DNA of 35,325 nucleotides from an uncultured Chlorobiaceae bacterium. Its GTDB lineage: Bacteria; Bacteroidota; Chlorobiia; Chlorobiales; Chlorobiaceae. Position numbers and translations under genes: made by a program. Each line of letters opens with the position of its first letter. Within the stretch, counting starts at the first letter, position 1. Location of the stretch: assembly GCA_903851385.1 (NCBI GenBank), contig CAINOC010000110.1:1-35325 (forward strand), given 5' to 3'. This document shows positions 6,424 through 14,898 of this stretch, piece after piece. The notes beneath the pieces are model-generated. The model saw only the letters and a program-made list of their open reading frames with translations. It was not told where the DNA came from and made no database searches.

Positions 6424-8523
6424 ATGAGTATTTCTTCTGTTCATGAAGCACACCTTCTGATGCAGTACGTCAGTGATGCGGTTGGTTCTATTCGCGATCC
6501 TGACGAACTTTTCCGGACAGTTACAGACAAGCTTCGCCTGGTATTTGAGTTTGATTCCGTTGTTATTATCACTTTTGACAAAGAACGGCGGTATAGCAAT
6601 GTTATTTTTGAAATGCTTCGATTTCAGGTCCCTGAAAGTTTAGAACGCAAAAAAAGGCCGATTGCCGGGTCATGGATTGAGCCGCATATGGCTGATTCGA
6701 AGGTTTCGGTTTTCAATATTAAAGAACTTCTTGACCGTTACCCGGCTGATTACCCTGTTCCGCATGTTCTTTACGATGCTGGCATGCGCCAGGTTGTGTT
6801 TTCGCCGCTTCGGACAGGCGGTAAGGTTATAGGGTTTCTCAATTTTGTGACAAAAGAAGAAAAAAACTGGTCGGAGAGCGATAAAGAACTGCTTGCCACC
6901 CTTTCATCTCCAATCGCAGTCGCAGTCAGCAATACCCTTGCATACGAGGAGCTTCGTCTCCGTGAAGCCCAGACAGTTATGCAGCTTGGCGTCAACAATG
7001 CCCTGCTGACCATAAAGGACCGGAACAGGATGCTTTTGGCTGTTTGTGAGCAGATAGATAAACTGGTGCCCTGTACGTTTCTTGGTATTCGTGTGATGGG
7101 TGATGATGGCAGGTTTCGTCTTTACGACAATTTCATGCGTGAAGGGGGGAGTGGCTTTTTTCCTGTCTCTTCGGCTGAAAAGCTTGCTATTGCCGATGTT
7201 GAAGAGATAGCAAAAGAGAGCTTTTCGTTGATTGCAAATCCAGGATGTTATGGCGGAGAGGCTTTTCTTCGTCTTTGCGCAACGTATCGCATACTGGCGC
7301 TTGCCCGTGAAAAATTTGGTGTCTGCTCTCTGATAACTTTGCCGTTATGGGATACCCCGGGAAGTCGTGCTGGTCTCATTATTTCCGATACTTCCCGCTC
7401 TTTTGATGAGCACGACCAGGCTACGGTAAGCCTGATTGTTCCACAGCTCTCCCTTGCATTGCAGAACTATCTTGCATTTGAGGAGATCGATGAACTCCGC
7501 CGCAAGCTCGAAGGGGAACGTACCTGTCTTATTGAAGAAATCAAGGCAGGGCATAATTTTGAAGAAATCATCGGCAACAGTGCCCCTCTGGCGGCGGTGT
7601 TGCATCGTGTAAGTCAGGTGGGTCCGACCGATGCCACCGTATTGATCGAGGGAGAAACAGGCTCCGGAAAAGAGCTTTTTGCCAGGGCGCTTCATAATCT
7701 GTCTATCCGCCGGCAGCGCGCACTGATCAAGATTAATTGCGCAACATTGCCCGGCACTCTTATTGAATCGGAGCTTTTCGGCCATGAAAAAGGAAGTTTT
7801 ACCGGCGCAATAGAAAGGCGGATCGGCAAGTTTGAACTGGCTGAAGGCGGAACTATATTTCTTGATGAAATTGGCGAACTGCCGCTGGAGCTGCAGGCAA
7901 AACTGCTTCGTGTTCTTCAGGAACGTGAGCTCGAAAGGCTTGGCGGAAAAACAGTGATCAAGGTTGATGTGCGTGTCATTGCCGCTACAAACCGTGATCT
8001 TGCAAAAGAGGTCGCTGAAGGCAGGTTCCGGGAAGATCTTTATTTTCGTCTCAATGTTTTCCCTCTTTCCATACCGTCGCTGAGTGAGCGGCGTGAGGAT
8101 ATCCCAATGCTTGCAGCACACTTTGTCGTAAAATTTTCAAGGGAGTTCGGCAAGCCTCTCCGTATGTTCAAAGAGAGCGATATGCAGCGCCTGGCAGCCC
8201 GCGAGTGGAAAGGCAATATCCGTGAACTCGCTCATCTCGTTGAACAGGCAGTTATTGTTTCTGAAGGCCCATCGCTTGATTTTTCAACAATTTTGTCTCT
8301 TCCTGAGCCATCCGTTGAACGCCCCATTCCTGCAGAGGGTAAAACCATGCACGATTTCGAGCTCGATATTGCCCTGATGGAAAAGGAGCTGATCCTTGAT
8401 GCCCTGGAACGCTCAAACGGCAGGGTAAGCGGTACTGGCGGAGCTGCCGAGCGCCTTGCCATGCACCCCAAAACCCTCTACTCCCGTATTGAAAAGCTCC
8501 GTATTCAAAAGCGCTATCAATAG
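6424..8523 (+). CDS. Sigma-54-dependent transcriptional activator with GAF domains (FhlA/NorR-like architecture)
   Basis: A 699-residue enhancer-binding protein. Residues ~10-170 look like a GAF sensor domain and ~185-345 like a second, more divergent GAF. The AAA+ domain spans ~385-620, with Walker A GETGSGKE (~410-417), the sigma-54 contact loop GSFTGA (~457-462), Walker B TIFLDEIGEL (~478-487) and AATNRDL. A Fis-type helix-turn-helix closes the protein (AERLAMHPKTLYSRIEKL, ~668-685). GSFTGA carries Ser where GAFTGA is the consensus; this variant occurs in active members. There is no receiver domain, so a small ligand or gas, rather than phosphorylation, is the likely signal. It is divergent from tolC, whose promoter has a sigma-54 site, so the efflux operon is the obvious target. 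Confidence 0.93.
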   Translation: MSISSVHEAHLLMQYVSDAVGSIRDPDELFRTVTDKLRLVFEFDSVVIITFDKERRYSNVIFEMLRFQVPESLERKKRPIAGSWIEPHMADSKVSVFNIKELLDRYPADYPVPHVLYDAGMRQVVFSPLRTGGKVIGFLNFVTKEEKNWSESDKELLATLSSPIAVAVSNTLAYEELRLREAQTVMQLGVNNALLTIKDRNRMLLAVCEQIDKLVPCTFLGIRVMGDDGRFRLYDNFMREGGSGFFPVSSAEKLAIADVEEIAKESFSLIANPGCYGGEAFLRLCATYRILALAREKFGVCSLITLPLWDTPGSRAGLIISDTSRSFDEHDQATVSLIVPQLSLALQNYLAFEEIDELRRKLEGERTCLIEEIKAGHNFEEIIGNSAPLAAVLHRVSQVGPTDATVLIEGETGSGKELFARALHNLSIRRQRALIKINCATLPGTLIESELFGHEKGSFTGAIERRIGKFELAEGGTIFLDEIGELPLELQAKLLRVLQERELERLGGKTVIKVDVRVIAATNRDLAKEVAEGRFREDLYFRLNVFPLSIPSLSERREDIPMLAAHFVVKFSREFGKPLRMFKESDMQRLAAREWKGNIRELAHLVEQAVIVSEGPSLDFSTILSLPEPSVERPIPAEGKTMHDFELDIALMEKELILDALERSNGRVSGTGGAAERLAMHPKTLYSRIEKLRIQKRYQ

Positions 8524-8527
8524 TCCC

Positions 8528-8567
8528 CTCGCAAACTCAGCACTCAGCACTCGTCCCTCAGCACTGT
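8528..8567. repeat. Degenerate heptanucleotide repeat (ACTCAGC type)
   Basis: Consecutive 7-mers read CTCGCAA, ACTCAGC, ACTCAGC, ACTCGTC, CCTCAGC, ACTGTTG. The repeat fills the 52-bp gap between two convergent genes. The unit and the neighbouring ACTCGTC variant recur inside the phage cassette at 31584-31618. Confidence 0.75.
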
Positions 8568-8575
8568 TGCTCCAG

Positions 8576-9769
8576 CTATCCGCAAACAGCGCGTATGGCA
8601 CTAGCAACAATCGGGATCCCCTCAGCGATCTGCTCAGGGGTGTTGTTGCAGTAGGAGAGTCGCAGCGAATTGTTTTGTCTTCCGGCAGGATCAAACGTTT
8701 TTCCTGCAACAAACACAGCCCCGCCTTCGATGGCCAACGTCATTATCCTTGTTGCATCGGCCTCATTCGGAAGGATGAGCCAGATGTAAAATCCCCCTCG
8801 AGGTTCATTCCACTGCACATAGTCCGGCAGGTGTTCCCTGAGTGCTGAAACCATGGCAGCCGCTCTTTTTTTATATTCCTGCCGTACACCGGCAACATAG
8901 CTGTATATCTGGCCGGAACGAATGAATGCATCGGCCAGCACCTGGGTGAAACTCGGCGAACAGGCATCAGCTGACTGTTTGATGAGTTCACATTTAGCAT
9001 AAATTTTTTCCGGTACCAGCATCCATCCAAGCCTCAGGCCTGGACCAAGAATTTTGGAGAACGAACCGGTATAGCACACATTGATGCCGTCCGGATTAAT
9101 AGCCTTGATCGGTTTGAGGCGCTCCTGATCCTCCTCGAAAAAATAGAGATCCCCGTACGCATCATCCTCAATGAGCGGAATGTTGGTTCCCTGAAGTATT
9201 GCAATAAGCTGCTCTTTGCGTTCGGCAGTGTAGAGTATACCTGCCGGGTTGTGGAAATACGGGGTGATATAGAGAAACTTCGCCTTTTCATTTCTGTTGA
9301 TTTCCTGACGCAGCCCTTCTATCGAAATGCCGTCGCTGTCAACCGCAATTCCTCTCAGTTCAGCATCATAAGAGCGGAAAGCTGAGAGCGCCCCGATAAA
9401 GCAAGGTTTTTCGACAAGAACCGGTTCCGCAGGGTCAATAAAGGCTTTGGCCAGTATGTTGAGTGCCTGTTGGGAACCTGTTGTAATGAGCAGCCGGTTT
9501 TCCTTTACCGGCAATCCCTTCTTTTCGAGAAACCCTTCAAGTGATTCGAGGAGCGAAGGGAGGCCGGGTGTCGGTCCGTATTGAAACGCAGCCTGTTTTT
9601 TTTTGATATCAAGCTGCGCGTAAAGCTCTTCGACTGCCTGAACAGGAAAGAGGTCATTTCCGGGCATCCCGCCGGCGAAAGATATAATGTCTGGTCTTGA
9701 GGCCAGGGTCATGAGATCCCTAATTTCGGAAGAGCGAAGTGACGATACTGCTTTTGAAAACCTGGGCAT
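8576..9769 (-). CDS. PLP-dependent aminotransferase, class I/II (aromatic/2-aminoadipate type)
   Basis: A 397-residue fold-type I aminotransferase. It opens with RDLMTLASRPDIISFAGGMPGNDLFP, the N-terminus typical of the LysN/ArAT-II-like group without a GntR domain. Visible features are YGPTPGLPSL, the PLP-phosphate/ring region TTGSQQALN, YITPYFHNPAG, DDAYGDLYF and the Schiff-base lysine in GSFSKILGPGLRLGWM (about residue 237). It probably interconverts aromatic (or branched) amino acids and 2-oxo acids. It lies 15 bp downstream of the ACT-domain gene and in the same orientation as paaK and ior, so it likely provides the transamination step linking aryl-pyruvates to phenylalanine, tyrosine or tryptophan. 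Exact substrate cannot be read from sequence. Confidence 0.85.
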   Translation of the reverse strand: MPRFSKAVSSLRSSEIRDLMTLASRPDIISFAGGMPGNDLFPVQAVEELYAQLDIKKKQAAFQYGPTPGLPSLLESLEGFLEKKGLPVKENRLLITTGSQQALNILAKAFIDPAEPVLVEKPCFIGALSAFRSYDAELRGIAVDSDGISIEGLRQEINRNEKAKFLYITPYFHNPAGILYTAERKEQLIAILQGTNIPLIEDDAYGDLYFFEEDQERLKPIKAINPDGINVCYTGSFSKILGPGLRLGWMLVPEKIYAKCELIKQSADACSPSFTQVLADAFIRSGQIYSYVAGVRQEYKKRAAAMVSALREHLPDYVQWNEPRGGFYIWLILPNEADATRIMTLAIEGGAVFVAGKTFDPAGRQNNSLRLSYCNNTPEQIAEGIPIVASAIRAVCG

Positions 9770-9784
9770 GAGAGCGTATGTAAG

Positions 9785-10213
9785 TTAAACCTGGATGACA
9801 TCGCCTTCCTTGAGAAGCTCCATTTTGTGCTCCTGAAGGACGTCGATAATTTTCTGAAGAGACTCCGCCCTGATGACGACTGTCGCCTTGCACTCTCCTG
9901 AAGCAAAGGCATACATGTACTCTATGGCGACATTGTTGTCAGAAATGATCTGGAGCGCCTTGTGCAGTCCTCCGGGTCTGTTAGGAATAATCATGCCCAC
10001 AACATCGGTAACCTTGACGGTAAACCCCTTTTCTTTAAGCACCTGCGCAGCAAGTTCAGGTCTTCCTACAATCATGCGCAGAATACCATAATCAGCCGTA
10101 TCGGCAATACTGAACGCCGAGATATTAATGTCGTTGTCAGCAAGAATTCCGGTCAGTTCAGTCAGCCGACCTGTCTTGTTTTCGAGAAACACCGATAATT
10201 GCTTGATAATCAT
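9785..10213 (-). CDS. Tandem ACT-domain protein
   Basis: This 142-residue protein consists of two ACT domains. The first is QLSVFLENKTGRLTELTGILADNDINISAFSI (residues ~4-36) and the second starts VVGMIIPNRPGGLHKALQIIS (~70-90). ACT domains bind amino acids and typically give allosteric feedback. Free-standing tandem ACT proteins commonly neighbour paaK and ior genes. It is followed by the aminotransferase gene after 15 bp. The likely role is sensing an aromatic amino acid for this pathway (inference from context). Confidence 0.85.
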   Translation of the reverse strand: MIIKQLSVFLENKTGRLTELTGILADNDINISAFSIADTADYGILRMIVGRPELAAQVLKEKGFTVKVTDVVGMIIPNRPGGLHKALQIISDNNVAIEYMYAFASGECKATVVIRAESLQKIIDVLQEHKMELLKEGDVIQV

Positions 10214-10302
10214 GGCATAACCTCATTTTAATAATGATCAACCAGCTCTAAGTTACAATAAAGTCAAAAGTCCTGATAAAAAGCTATTCCGTTCCCTCTC
10301 TC

Positions 10303-10330
10303 AGTCATTTCGAAACGCAGTGAGAAATCT
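10303..10330 (+). repeat. Dispersed palindromic repeat, copy 3 of 3
   Basis: It reads AGTCATTTCGAA at the start and GTGAGAAATCT at the end, with arms ATTTC/GAAAT. Copies at 3341-3376 (ATTCC/GGAAT) and 507-534 (ATCCC/GGGAT) have compensating changes. It lies between the ACT gene and the inserted gene pair and directly abuts a heptanucleotide repeat. Confidence 0.65.
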
Positions 10331-10335
10331 TTTTT

Positions 10336-10363
10336 CTCAGCATTCATAACTCATTCCTCGTCC
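10336..10363. repeat. Degenerate heptanucleotide repeat
   Basis: Successive 7-mers are CTCAGCA, TTCATAA, CTCATTC, CTCGTCC, related to the ACTCAGC/ACTCGTC units elsewhere. It forms the last codons (SGTRNEL) and stop of the 84-residue gene, so the repeat appears to have grown into, or set, its C-terminus. Confidence 0.5.
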
Positions 10364-10598
10364 CACTCTGAATATCGATCAACTGATTCCATTGCTTTTT
10401 TAATTGCCGATTACAAAACTTCCTGAGTTCTCTCATCTGAACCAACTCACCGCCTTTATCAGCATTACGTGCTACTTTTGCCTTTCCTGCGTCGGTTCGC
10501 GGGCCGGTTGATTTCGCCCACGGCTTCCAATGTTGTATCATCTCCGATTGCCGTGCCCTTCGCTCTGCTGACCATGCATTTGCCCTTGGCTTTGTCAT
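10344..10598 (-). CDS. Small hypothetical protein with WKPW-STGPRT-GKAK motif
   Basis: An 84-residue basic protein whose core AWSAERRARQSEMIQHWKPW followed by STGPRTDAGKAKVARNA matches a small protein type that I recall from many proteobacterial genomes; function is unknown. The first 134 nt (10465-10598) lie inside the 3' end of the 248-residue gene in another frame, and both readings look like family members. The ATG is at 10598 with no clear ribosome-binding site, so translation may depend on the upstream gene. The last residues are encoded by a heptanucleotide repeat. Together with its partner it interrupts the aryl-acid cluster between paaK and the ACT gene, suggesting arrival as a unit. 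A decayed or spurious gene is possible but the conserved motif argues against that. Confidence 0.6.
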   Translation of the reverse strand: MTKPRANAWSAERRARQSEMIQHWKPWAKSTGPRTDAGKAKVARNADKGGELVQMRELRKFCNRQLKKQWNQLIDIQSGTRNEL

Positions 10599-11211
10599 GC
10601 TTCAATAGTTTGTTTTGCTCAATTTTTAATTTTTTCAGAGTTTTACTGTCGGCATCACTCCCTCTGTGAAGCGTATTGTTTACCTGCTGTGGACCATTGT
10701 TGATGTTGGCCTGATTGGTTATTACGGTTTGCCGGGGGTTCTTGATATTTACGAGGGTCTCAATCGTTGCGCGACTCTGGTTCTGAGCCTTCAAGGCCAT
10801 ACGCATATACGCATCAGTCTTTTCAGAATCCTTGCTATCACTTGATTGTCTTGCCATATCGGCGAAAATAGCGTTCAACGCTACAGCTTGTCCAATAAGT
10901 ATTCCTTCAATTCCTTTTGTCTCGCCGCTATGAAACTCATCCATTTGCCTGTGAATCTCGCCAACCATATCGCAAGGCGGGATATCCCCGATAGGATTAA
11001 ACTTTTTCAGTACTGAAGCTGCATTTCCCGGACCGCTCAAGACATACTCTGCAGCCCTTGCACCACTTGATCGTTCATCTCCCGGTGCTTTTTTAATGAT
11101 GTGTAAGTGTTTGGGTAGACTCTCCAGTTCAACTTCCTCCGGGACAACGATCCCCAGTTTAATCCTCTCCATTTCAACCCTCTCCAAAGCATTCATCTCT
11201 TCCTCTTTCAT
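10465..11211 (-). CDS. Conserved hypothetical protein (NGPQQVNN motif)
   Basis: A 248-residue soluble protein without signal peptide or membrane segment. The middle (about residues 125-185) reads AYMRMALKAQNQSRATIETL, then NIKNP...NQANINNGPQQVNN, which I recall from a family of hypothetical proteins scattered in bacterial accessory DNA. The C-terminal stretch GTAIGDDTTLEAVGEINRP also resembles that family, so the gene seems genuine to its stop although its last 134 nt are shared out of phase with the next gene. It starts at 11211, 65 bp after the paaK stop. No function can be assigned; the role as part of a mobile or phage-derived unit is inference. Confidence 0.65.
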   Translation of the reverse strand: MKEEEMNALERVEMERIKLGIVVPEEVELESLPKHLHIIKKAPGDERSSGARAAEYVLSGPGNAASVLKKFNPIGDIPPCDMVGEIHRQMDEFHSGETKGIEGILIGQAVALNAIFADMARQSSDSKDSEKTDAYMRMALKAQNQSRATIETLVNIKNPRQTVITNQANINNGPQQVNNTLHRGSDADSKTLKKLKIEQNKLLKHDKAKGKCMVSRAKGTAIGDDTTLEAVGEINRPANRRRKGKSST

Positions 11212-11276
11212 GATTGATGTTTTAATGGTGAGGTTTAAAAAGTCAAACAGATAAAGCGATTACGGAGCATCCTTTA

Positions 11277-12578
11277 TTATTGTAAGTTACGTTTGTCGAT
11301 TACCCGTTTTGCTTTGCCCATGCTTCGCTCGATAGTGCCTGGTTCAACCAGCCTGATACTTGCGCTGATACCGAGGGTGCTGGATATATTGGCCTTGATC
11401 CGGTGGCGCAGTCCTTCGAGCTCTTTTACCTCATCGGAAAAGAACTCCTCTTCAATTTCCACCTGAATTTCCATGGTGTCGAGGTTGTTTTCACGATCGA
11501 CCACAATCAGGTAGTGAGGTTTTGTTTCACTCATTTCAAGCAGTACCGATTCCACCTGTGAAGGGAAGACATTGACACCCCTGATAATGAGCATATCGTC
11601 CGTACGGCCCACGCATTTTTCCATGCGCACAAGCGTCCTGCCGCATTCGCATTTATCAGCATGAAGGCGGGTCAGGTCTCGGGTCCGGTAGCGGATAAGC
11701 GGCATAGCCTCTTTTGTAGCCGGAGTGAATACCAGTTCGCCAAGTTCACCGTAGGGGAGCACCTCACCGGTATCGGGGTTGATGATCTCAGGGATAAAAT
11801 GGTCTTCAAAAATATGCATCCCTCTCTGAAACTGGCACTCCATCGAAACGCCGGGGCCGATAATTTCAGTGAGACCGTAAATATCAAAAGCTTTGATACC
11901 AAGCACCTGTTCAATTTGCGCGCGCATCTCCTGTGTCCATGGTTCGGCGCCGAACACTCCGGCTTTGAGTTTTATCTTTCTTGGGTCAATTTTTTCCTCG
12001 ACGAGGGACTCGCCGATAAAGGCAGCATAGGATGGCGTGCACGCGAGTACGGTAGAGCCGAAATCTTCAATGAGCTGCAGCTGTTTTTTTGTGTTACCGC
12101 CTGAAATTGGTACAACAGAAGCCCCTACTTTTTCCGCCCCATAGTGGAGGCCAAGTCCACCGGTAAAGAGACCGTAACCATAAGCGACCTGAATGATGTC
12201 AGCTTTTGTCACTCCCGCCATGGTGAGCGAACGGGCAACAACTTCGCTCCACATTTGAATATCGTTATGCGTGTACCCGACCACTGTCGGTTTGCCAGTG
12301 GTGCCGCTTGAGGCATGAAATCGAACGATATCCGGCTGAGGCACGGCAAAAAGGCCGAAGGGGTAGTTGTCTCGGAGGTCTTGCTTTGTCGTGAAGGGCA
12401 GTTTTTTCAGCTCTTCAATTCCTTTGATGTCACCGGGTTCGATACCTGCTTCCTTCAGTTTATTGCGGTAAAAGGGAACTGTGTCGTAGACCCGTTTCAC
12501 CATCTCTTTTACCTGCTTGCCTTGAAGTTTCAGGAGCTCTTCCCGCTCCATACACTCGTAATGCTTGTTCCAGATCAT
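11277..12578 (-). CDS. paaK: Phenylacetate-CoA ligase / arylacetate-CoA ligase (PaaK-like)
   Basis: A 433-residue AMP-forming acyl-CoA ligase. The P-loop-like signature is [17 protein letters not shown] (residues ~88-104). [15 protein letters not shown] and the hinge YRTRDLTRL follow, and the C-terminal domain has [20 protein letters not shown], diagnostic of the PaaK group. The last lysine region is [12 protein letters not shown]. It would activate phenylacetate, indoleacetate or hydroxyphenylacetate to the CoA ester. The start overlaps the iorB stop (ATGA), so the two are translationally coupled. With indolepyruvate:ferredoxin oxidoreductase, the pathway can run from aryl acid to aryl-pyruvate in organisms with strong ferredoxin reductants, or the reverse in amino-acid degradation; a photosynthetic green sulfur bacterium favours the former (inference). 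Confidence 0.92.
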   Translation of the reverse strand: MIWNKHYECMEREELLKLQGKQVKEMVKRVYDTVPFYRNKLKEAGIEPGDIKGIEELKKLPFTTKQDLRDNYPFGLFAVPQPDIVRFHASSGTTGKPTVVGYTHNDIQMWSEVVARSLTMAGVTKADIIQVAYGYGLFTGGLGLHYGAEKVGASVVPISGGNTKKQLQLIEDFGSTVLACTPSYAAFIGESLVEEKIDPRKIKLKAGVFGAEPWTQEMRAQIEQVLGIKAFDIYGLTEIIGPGVSMECQFQRGMHIFEDHFIPEIINPDTGEVLPYGELGELVFTPATKEAMPLIRYRTRDLTRLHADKCECGRTLVRMEKCVGRTDDMLIIRGVNVFPSQVESVLLEMSETKPHYLIVVDRENNLDTMEIQVEIEEEFFSDEVKELEGLRHRIKANISSTLGISASIRLVEPGTIERSMGKAKRVIDKRNLQ

Positions 12579-13165
12579 GGCTCTGTCGCTTGAGTTTGAG
12601 ATAATTCCTGTCCTTTTCTGAATGCCCTGATGTTAATGTCAACAATATCCGGGCCTTTTGCATGAAAAAGCTCTCCGATGGCCGATTCAAGCTGTTCAGT
12701 GGCAATCCCGATATAAGGTGCTGCTGCACCGAGCATTACCATGTTTGATGTTCTTGCATTGCCAGCCTCCCTCGCAAGTTCTGCCGCATTCACTAGCACC
12801 GGCCGATTCGTTCTGTTCAGCTCAGCGAGGATATCTTCAATTGCCGGATAGTTCTCAACGTTGACAAATGGGTCTATAGAGGTAATGATCCTGCTTTCGG
12901 GAGCCAGAAATGGCAGATAGCGAAGCGCTTCATGAGGTTCAACAGAGAGAATCATTTGGGCTGTTCCTTCGGCGATAAGATCAGAATAGATCTCTCTGTC
13001 GGAAATTCTCAAGTGCGACTGAACAGCGCCTCCACGCTGGCTCATTCCATGAACTTCTGTCTGACGGATAGTGAGGTTGCTTTGCAGGGCGGCCCGGCCT
13101 ATTACAGCCGCGATGGAGAGTATCCCTTGTCCCCCTACTCCAGCAAGAATAATGTTGATATGCAT
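12575..13165 (-). CDS. iorB: Indolepyruvate:ferredoxin oxidoreductase, beta subunit
   Basis: A 196-residue gamma-domain type subunit of 2-oxoacid:ferredoxin oxidoreductases. The N-terminus [19 protein letters not shown] is the characteristic glycine-rich sequence, and [16 protein letters not shown] is the matching conserved block. Length is normal for IorB. The gene starts 9 bp after the iorA stop and overlaps the paaK start. It should form the IOR complex with IorA, interconverting aryl-pyruvates and aryl-acetyl-CoA with ferredoxin. Confidence 0.93.
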   Translation of the reverse strand: MHINIILAGVGGQGILSIAAVIGRAALQSNLTIRQTEVHGMSQRGGAVQSHLRISDREIYSDLIAEGTAQMILSVEPHEALRYLPFLAPESRIITSIDPFVNVENYPAIEDILAELNRTNRPVLVNAAELAREAGNARTSNMVMLGAAAPYIGIATEQLESAIGELFHAKGPDIVDINIRAFRKGQELSQTQATEP

Positions 13166-13174
13166 AGTGTGTTG

Positions 13175-14776
13175 TTACGTGCTGGCCACCTTGGTTCGTT
13201 TTTTCCGTGCAGCTGTTTCAATACATTCACGCTGCGCAATAACTACCGATACCCCGTCATAGGAAATTTCTTCCTTGAGTACCGTCATGTTTTCCTCTAG
13301 ATGCGATTTCAGCGGGACGATGGTTCTGAGGTGCTTCTCCTCAACGCCGAGTCCCCTGCAGATATCCAGAAGCTTTGAGCCTGTTGCAGACGATTGCTGA
13401 CCACCGGTCATAGCTGTGGTATCATTATCAGCGATGATAACAGTGAGCGGCGACCGGTCGTTAATGGCATCAAGCAGGCCGGTCATACCGGAGTGCGTAA
13501 ACGTCGAATCACCGATAACCGCCACTGCCGGCCGCAGTCCTGCATCTGCCGCACCTTTGGCCATAGTTATCGATGCGCCCATATCGACGCAGGTATGAAT
13601 TGCATTGAATGGCTCCAGAGCGCCAAGTGTGTAGCAGCCGATGTCTGAAAAAACATGGTGCTCTCGAAATGAGCTCATGACCGCGGTAAGTGCGTCGTAC
13701 AGGTCACGATGGCCACACCCTTTGCAGAGAGCTGGCGGTCTTTGAACAACAATATCGGGAACCGGCATTACAGCCTTTGGTTCAATGCCAAGTCCACTGG
13801 CGATAATATCAGCATTGAGTTCTCCTGCTCGAGGCAGCGATCCGTCCATTCGTCCCTTGATGTTCTGATTGCCAAAATAACCTCTCAGCAGCTCTTCGTA
13901 GACTGGGTATCCCTCTTCGGCGACAAGAATGGTATCGCAGGATGTAAAGAAGTTTTCAACCTGTTTTCTCGGAAGCGGATACTGTCCGATTTGAAGAACA
14001 GGAAAGTCAAGTCCAAAGGTTTGACGAACCTCCATTGTATAGTTAAAGGCAATGCCGAATGCTATAACCCCTCTGGAGCCGGTTCCTGTGATAAGGCGGT
14101 TAAGCCATGACTGTTCTGAACGTTTTTCAAGCTCCTTCTGCATTCCCAGGAGCACATTGTACTGTCGTCGGGCATTCTGCGGAATGAGTACAAAGCGTTC
14201 AGGGGCATAGAGGGCATGAAGGGAGTTCTGCATGCGAGCGAGAGTGCGCTCCACTCCTGCACGTGAATGAGCCAGCCGGGTGGTAAGCCGGAGGAGTACA
14301 GGAAGCTTGACTGATTCAGAGAGATCAAAAGCCTCACGGGTTGCGGTGTACAGATCCTGCTGAGAAGAGGGTTCTAGTACAGGCAGCATGGCAAATTTGC
14401 CATAGACGCGGCTGTCCTGCTCGTTTTGCGATGAATGCATTGATGGGTCATCAGCAACCGCAACGACAAGCCCCCCGTTGACGCCTGTAATGGCTGAGTT
14501 TATGAATGCATCAGCGGCCACATTCAGTCCGACATGTTTCATGCAAACCAGACTTCGCTTACCGGCATAAGACATGCCGAGAGCCGCCTCATAGGCCGTT
14601 TTTTCGTTGGCAGACCAGGACGATCGAACGGGTTGTTCCTGGGCATCACTGTTTTTCTGAATGTATTCGGTGATTTCGGTCGAAGGGGTTCCGGGGTAGG
14701 CATAGACGCCAGATATCCCTGCGTCAAGGGCACCAAGAGCAATCGCTTCAGCTCCCAGCAAAAGGTGTTTGTTCAT
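13175..14776 (-). CDS. iorA: Indolepyruvate:ferredoxin oxidoreductase, alpha subunit lacking the C-terminal ferredoxin domain
   Basis: A 533-residue thiamine-diphosphate subunit. The pyrimidine-binding half begins LLLGAEAIALGALDAGISGVYAYPGTPSTEI, and PALCKGCGHRDLYDAL opens the TPP-binding half. GDSTFTHSGMTGLLDAIND (about residue 418) is the TPP/Mg motif. I chose the ATG at 14776, where similarity to the family begins; 14827 is an alternative start. Well-studied IorA proteins are longer (above 600 residues) and end in a ferredoxin-like domain with CxxCxxC clusters. Here the protein stops at RKKRTKVAST with no such domain, and only 9 bp separate it from iorB, so the domain is absent rather than frameshifted away. 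Electrons must then leave by another carrier or subunit. Confidence 0.93.
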   Translation of the reverse strand: MNKHLLLGAEAIALGALDAGISGVYAYPGTPSTEITEYIQKNSDAQEQPVRSSWSANEKTAYEAALGMSYAGKRSLVCMKHVGLNVAADAFINSAITGVNGGLVVAVADDPSMHSSQNEQDSRVYGKFAMLPVLEPSSQQDLYTATREAFDLSESVKLPVLLRLTTRLAHSRAGVERTLARMQNSLHALYAPERFVLIPQNARRQYNVLLGMQKELEKRSEQSWLNRLITGTGSRGVIAFGIAFNYTMEVRQTFGLDFPVLQIGQYPLPRKQVENFFTSCDTILVAEEGYPVYEELLRGYFGNQNIKGRMDGSLPRAGELNADIIASGLGIEPKAVMPVPDIVVQRPPALCKGCGHRDLYDALTAVMSSFREHHVFSDIGCYTLGALEPFNAIHTCVDMGASITMAKGAADAGLRPAVAVIGDSTFTHSGMTGLLDAINDRSPLTVIIADNDTTAMTGGQQSSATGSKLLDICRGLGVEEKHLRTIVPLKSHLEENMTVLKEEISYDGVSVVIAQRECIETAARKKRTKVAST

Positions 14777-14898
14777 GCAATAAAAAGTTTTCCCCCAAAG
14801 ATCAGCAATTATTTCTTTCGATGCCAATGAAATCAGCCTGAGATGAGGAGAAGGGGAGGTTTTTTTATAAGTCCCAGGTCATATAGGCCCTATCAAAC

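Noticed and set aside
7345-8121. 258-codon open frame antisense to the sigma-54 activator
   Set aside because: The sense strand encodes the AAA+ motifs without interruption; the antisense product has no family features and is a shadow frame.
8528-8567. CRISPR-like array
   Set aside because: Repeat period is 7 nt with no spacers; no cas genes are present in the window.
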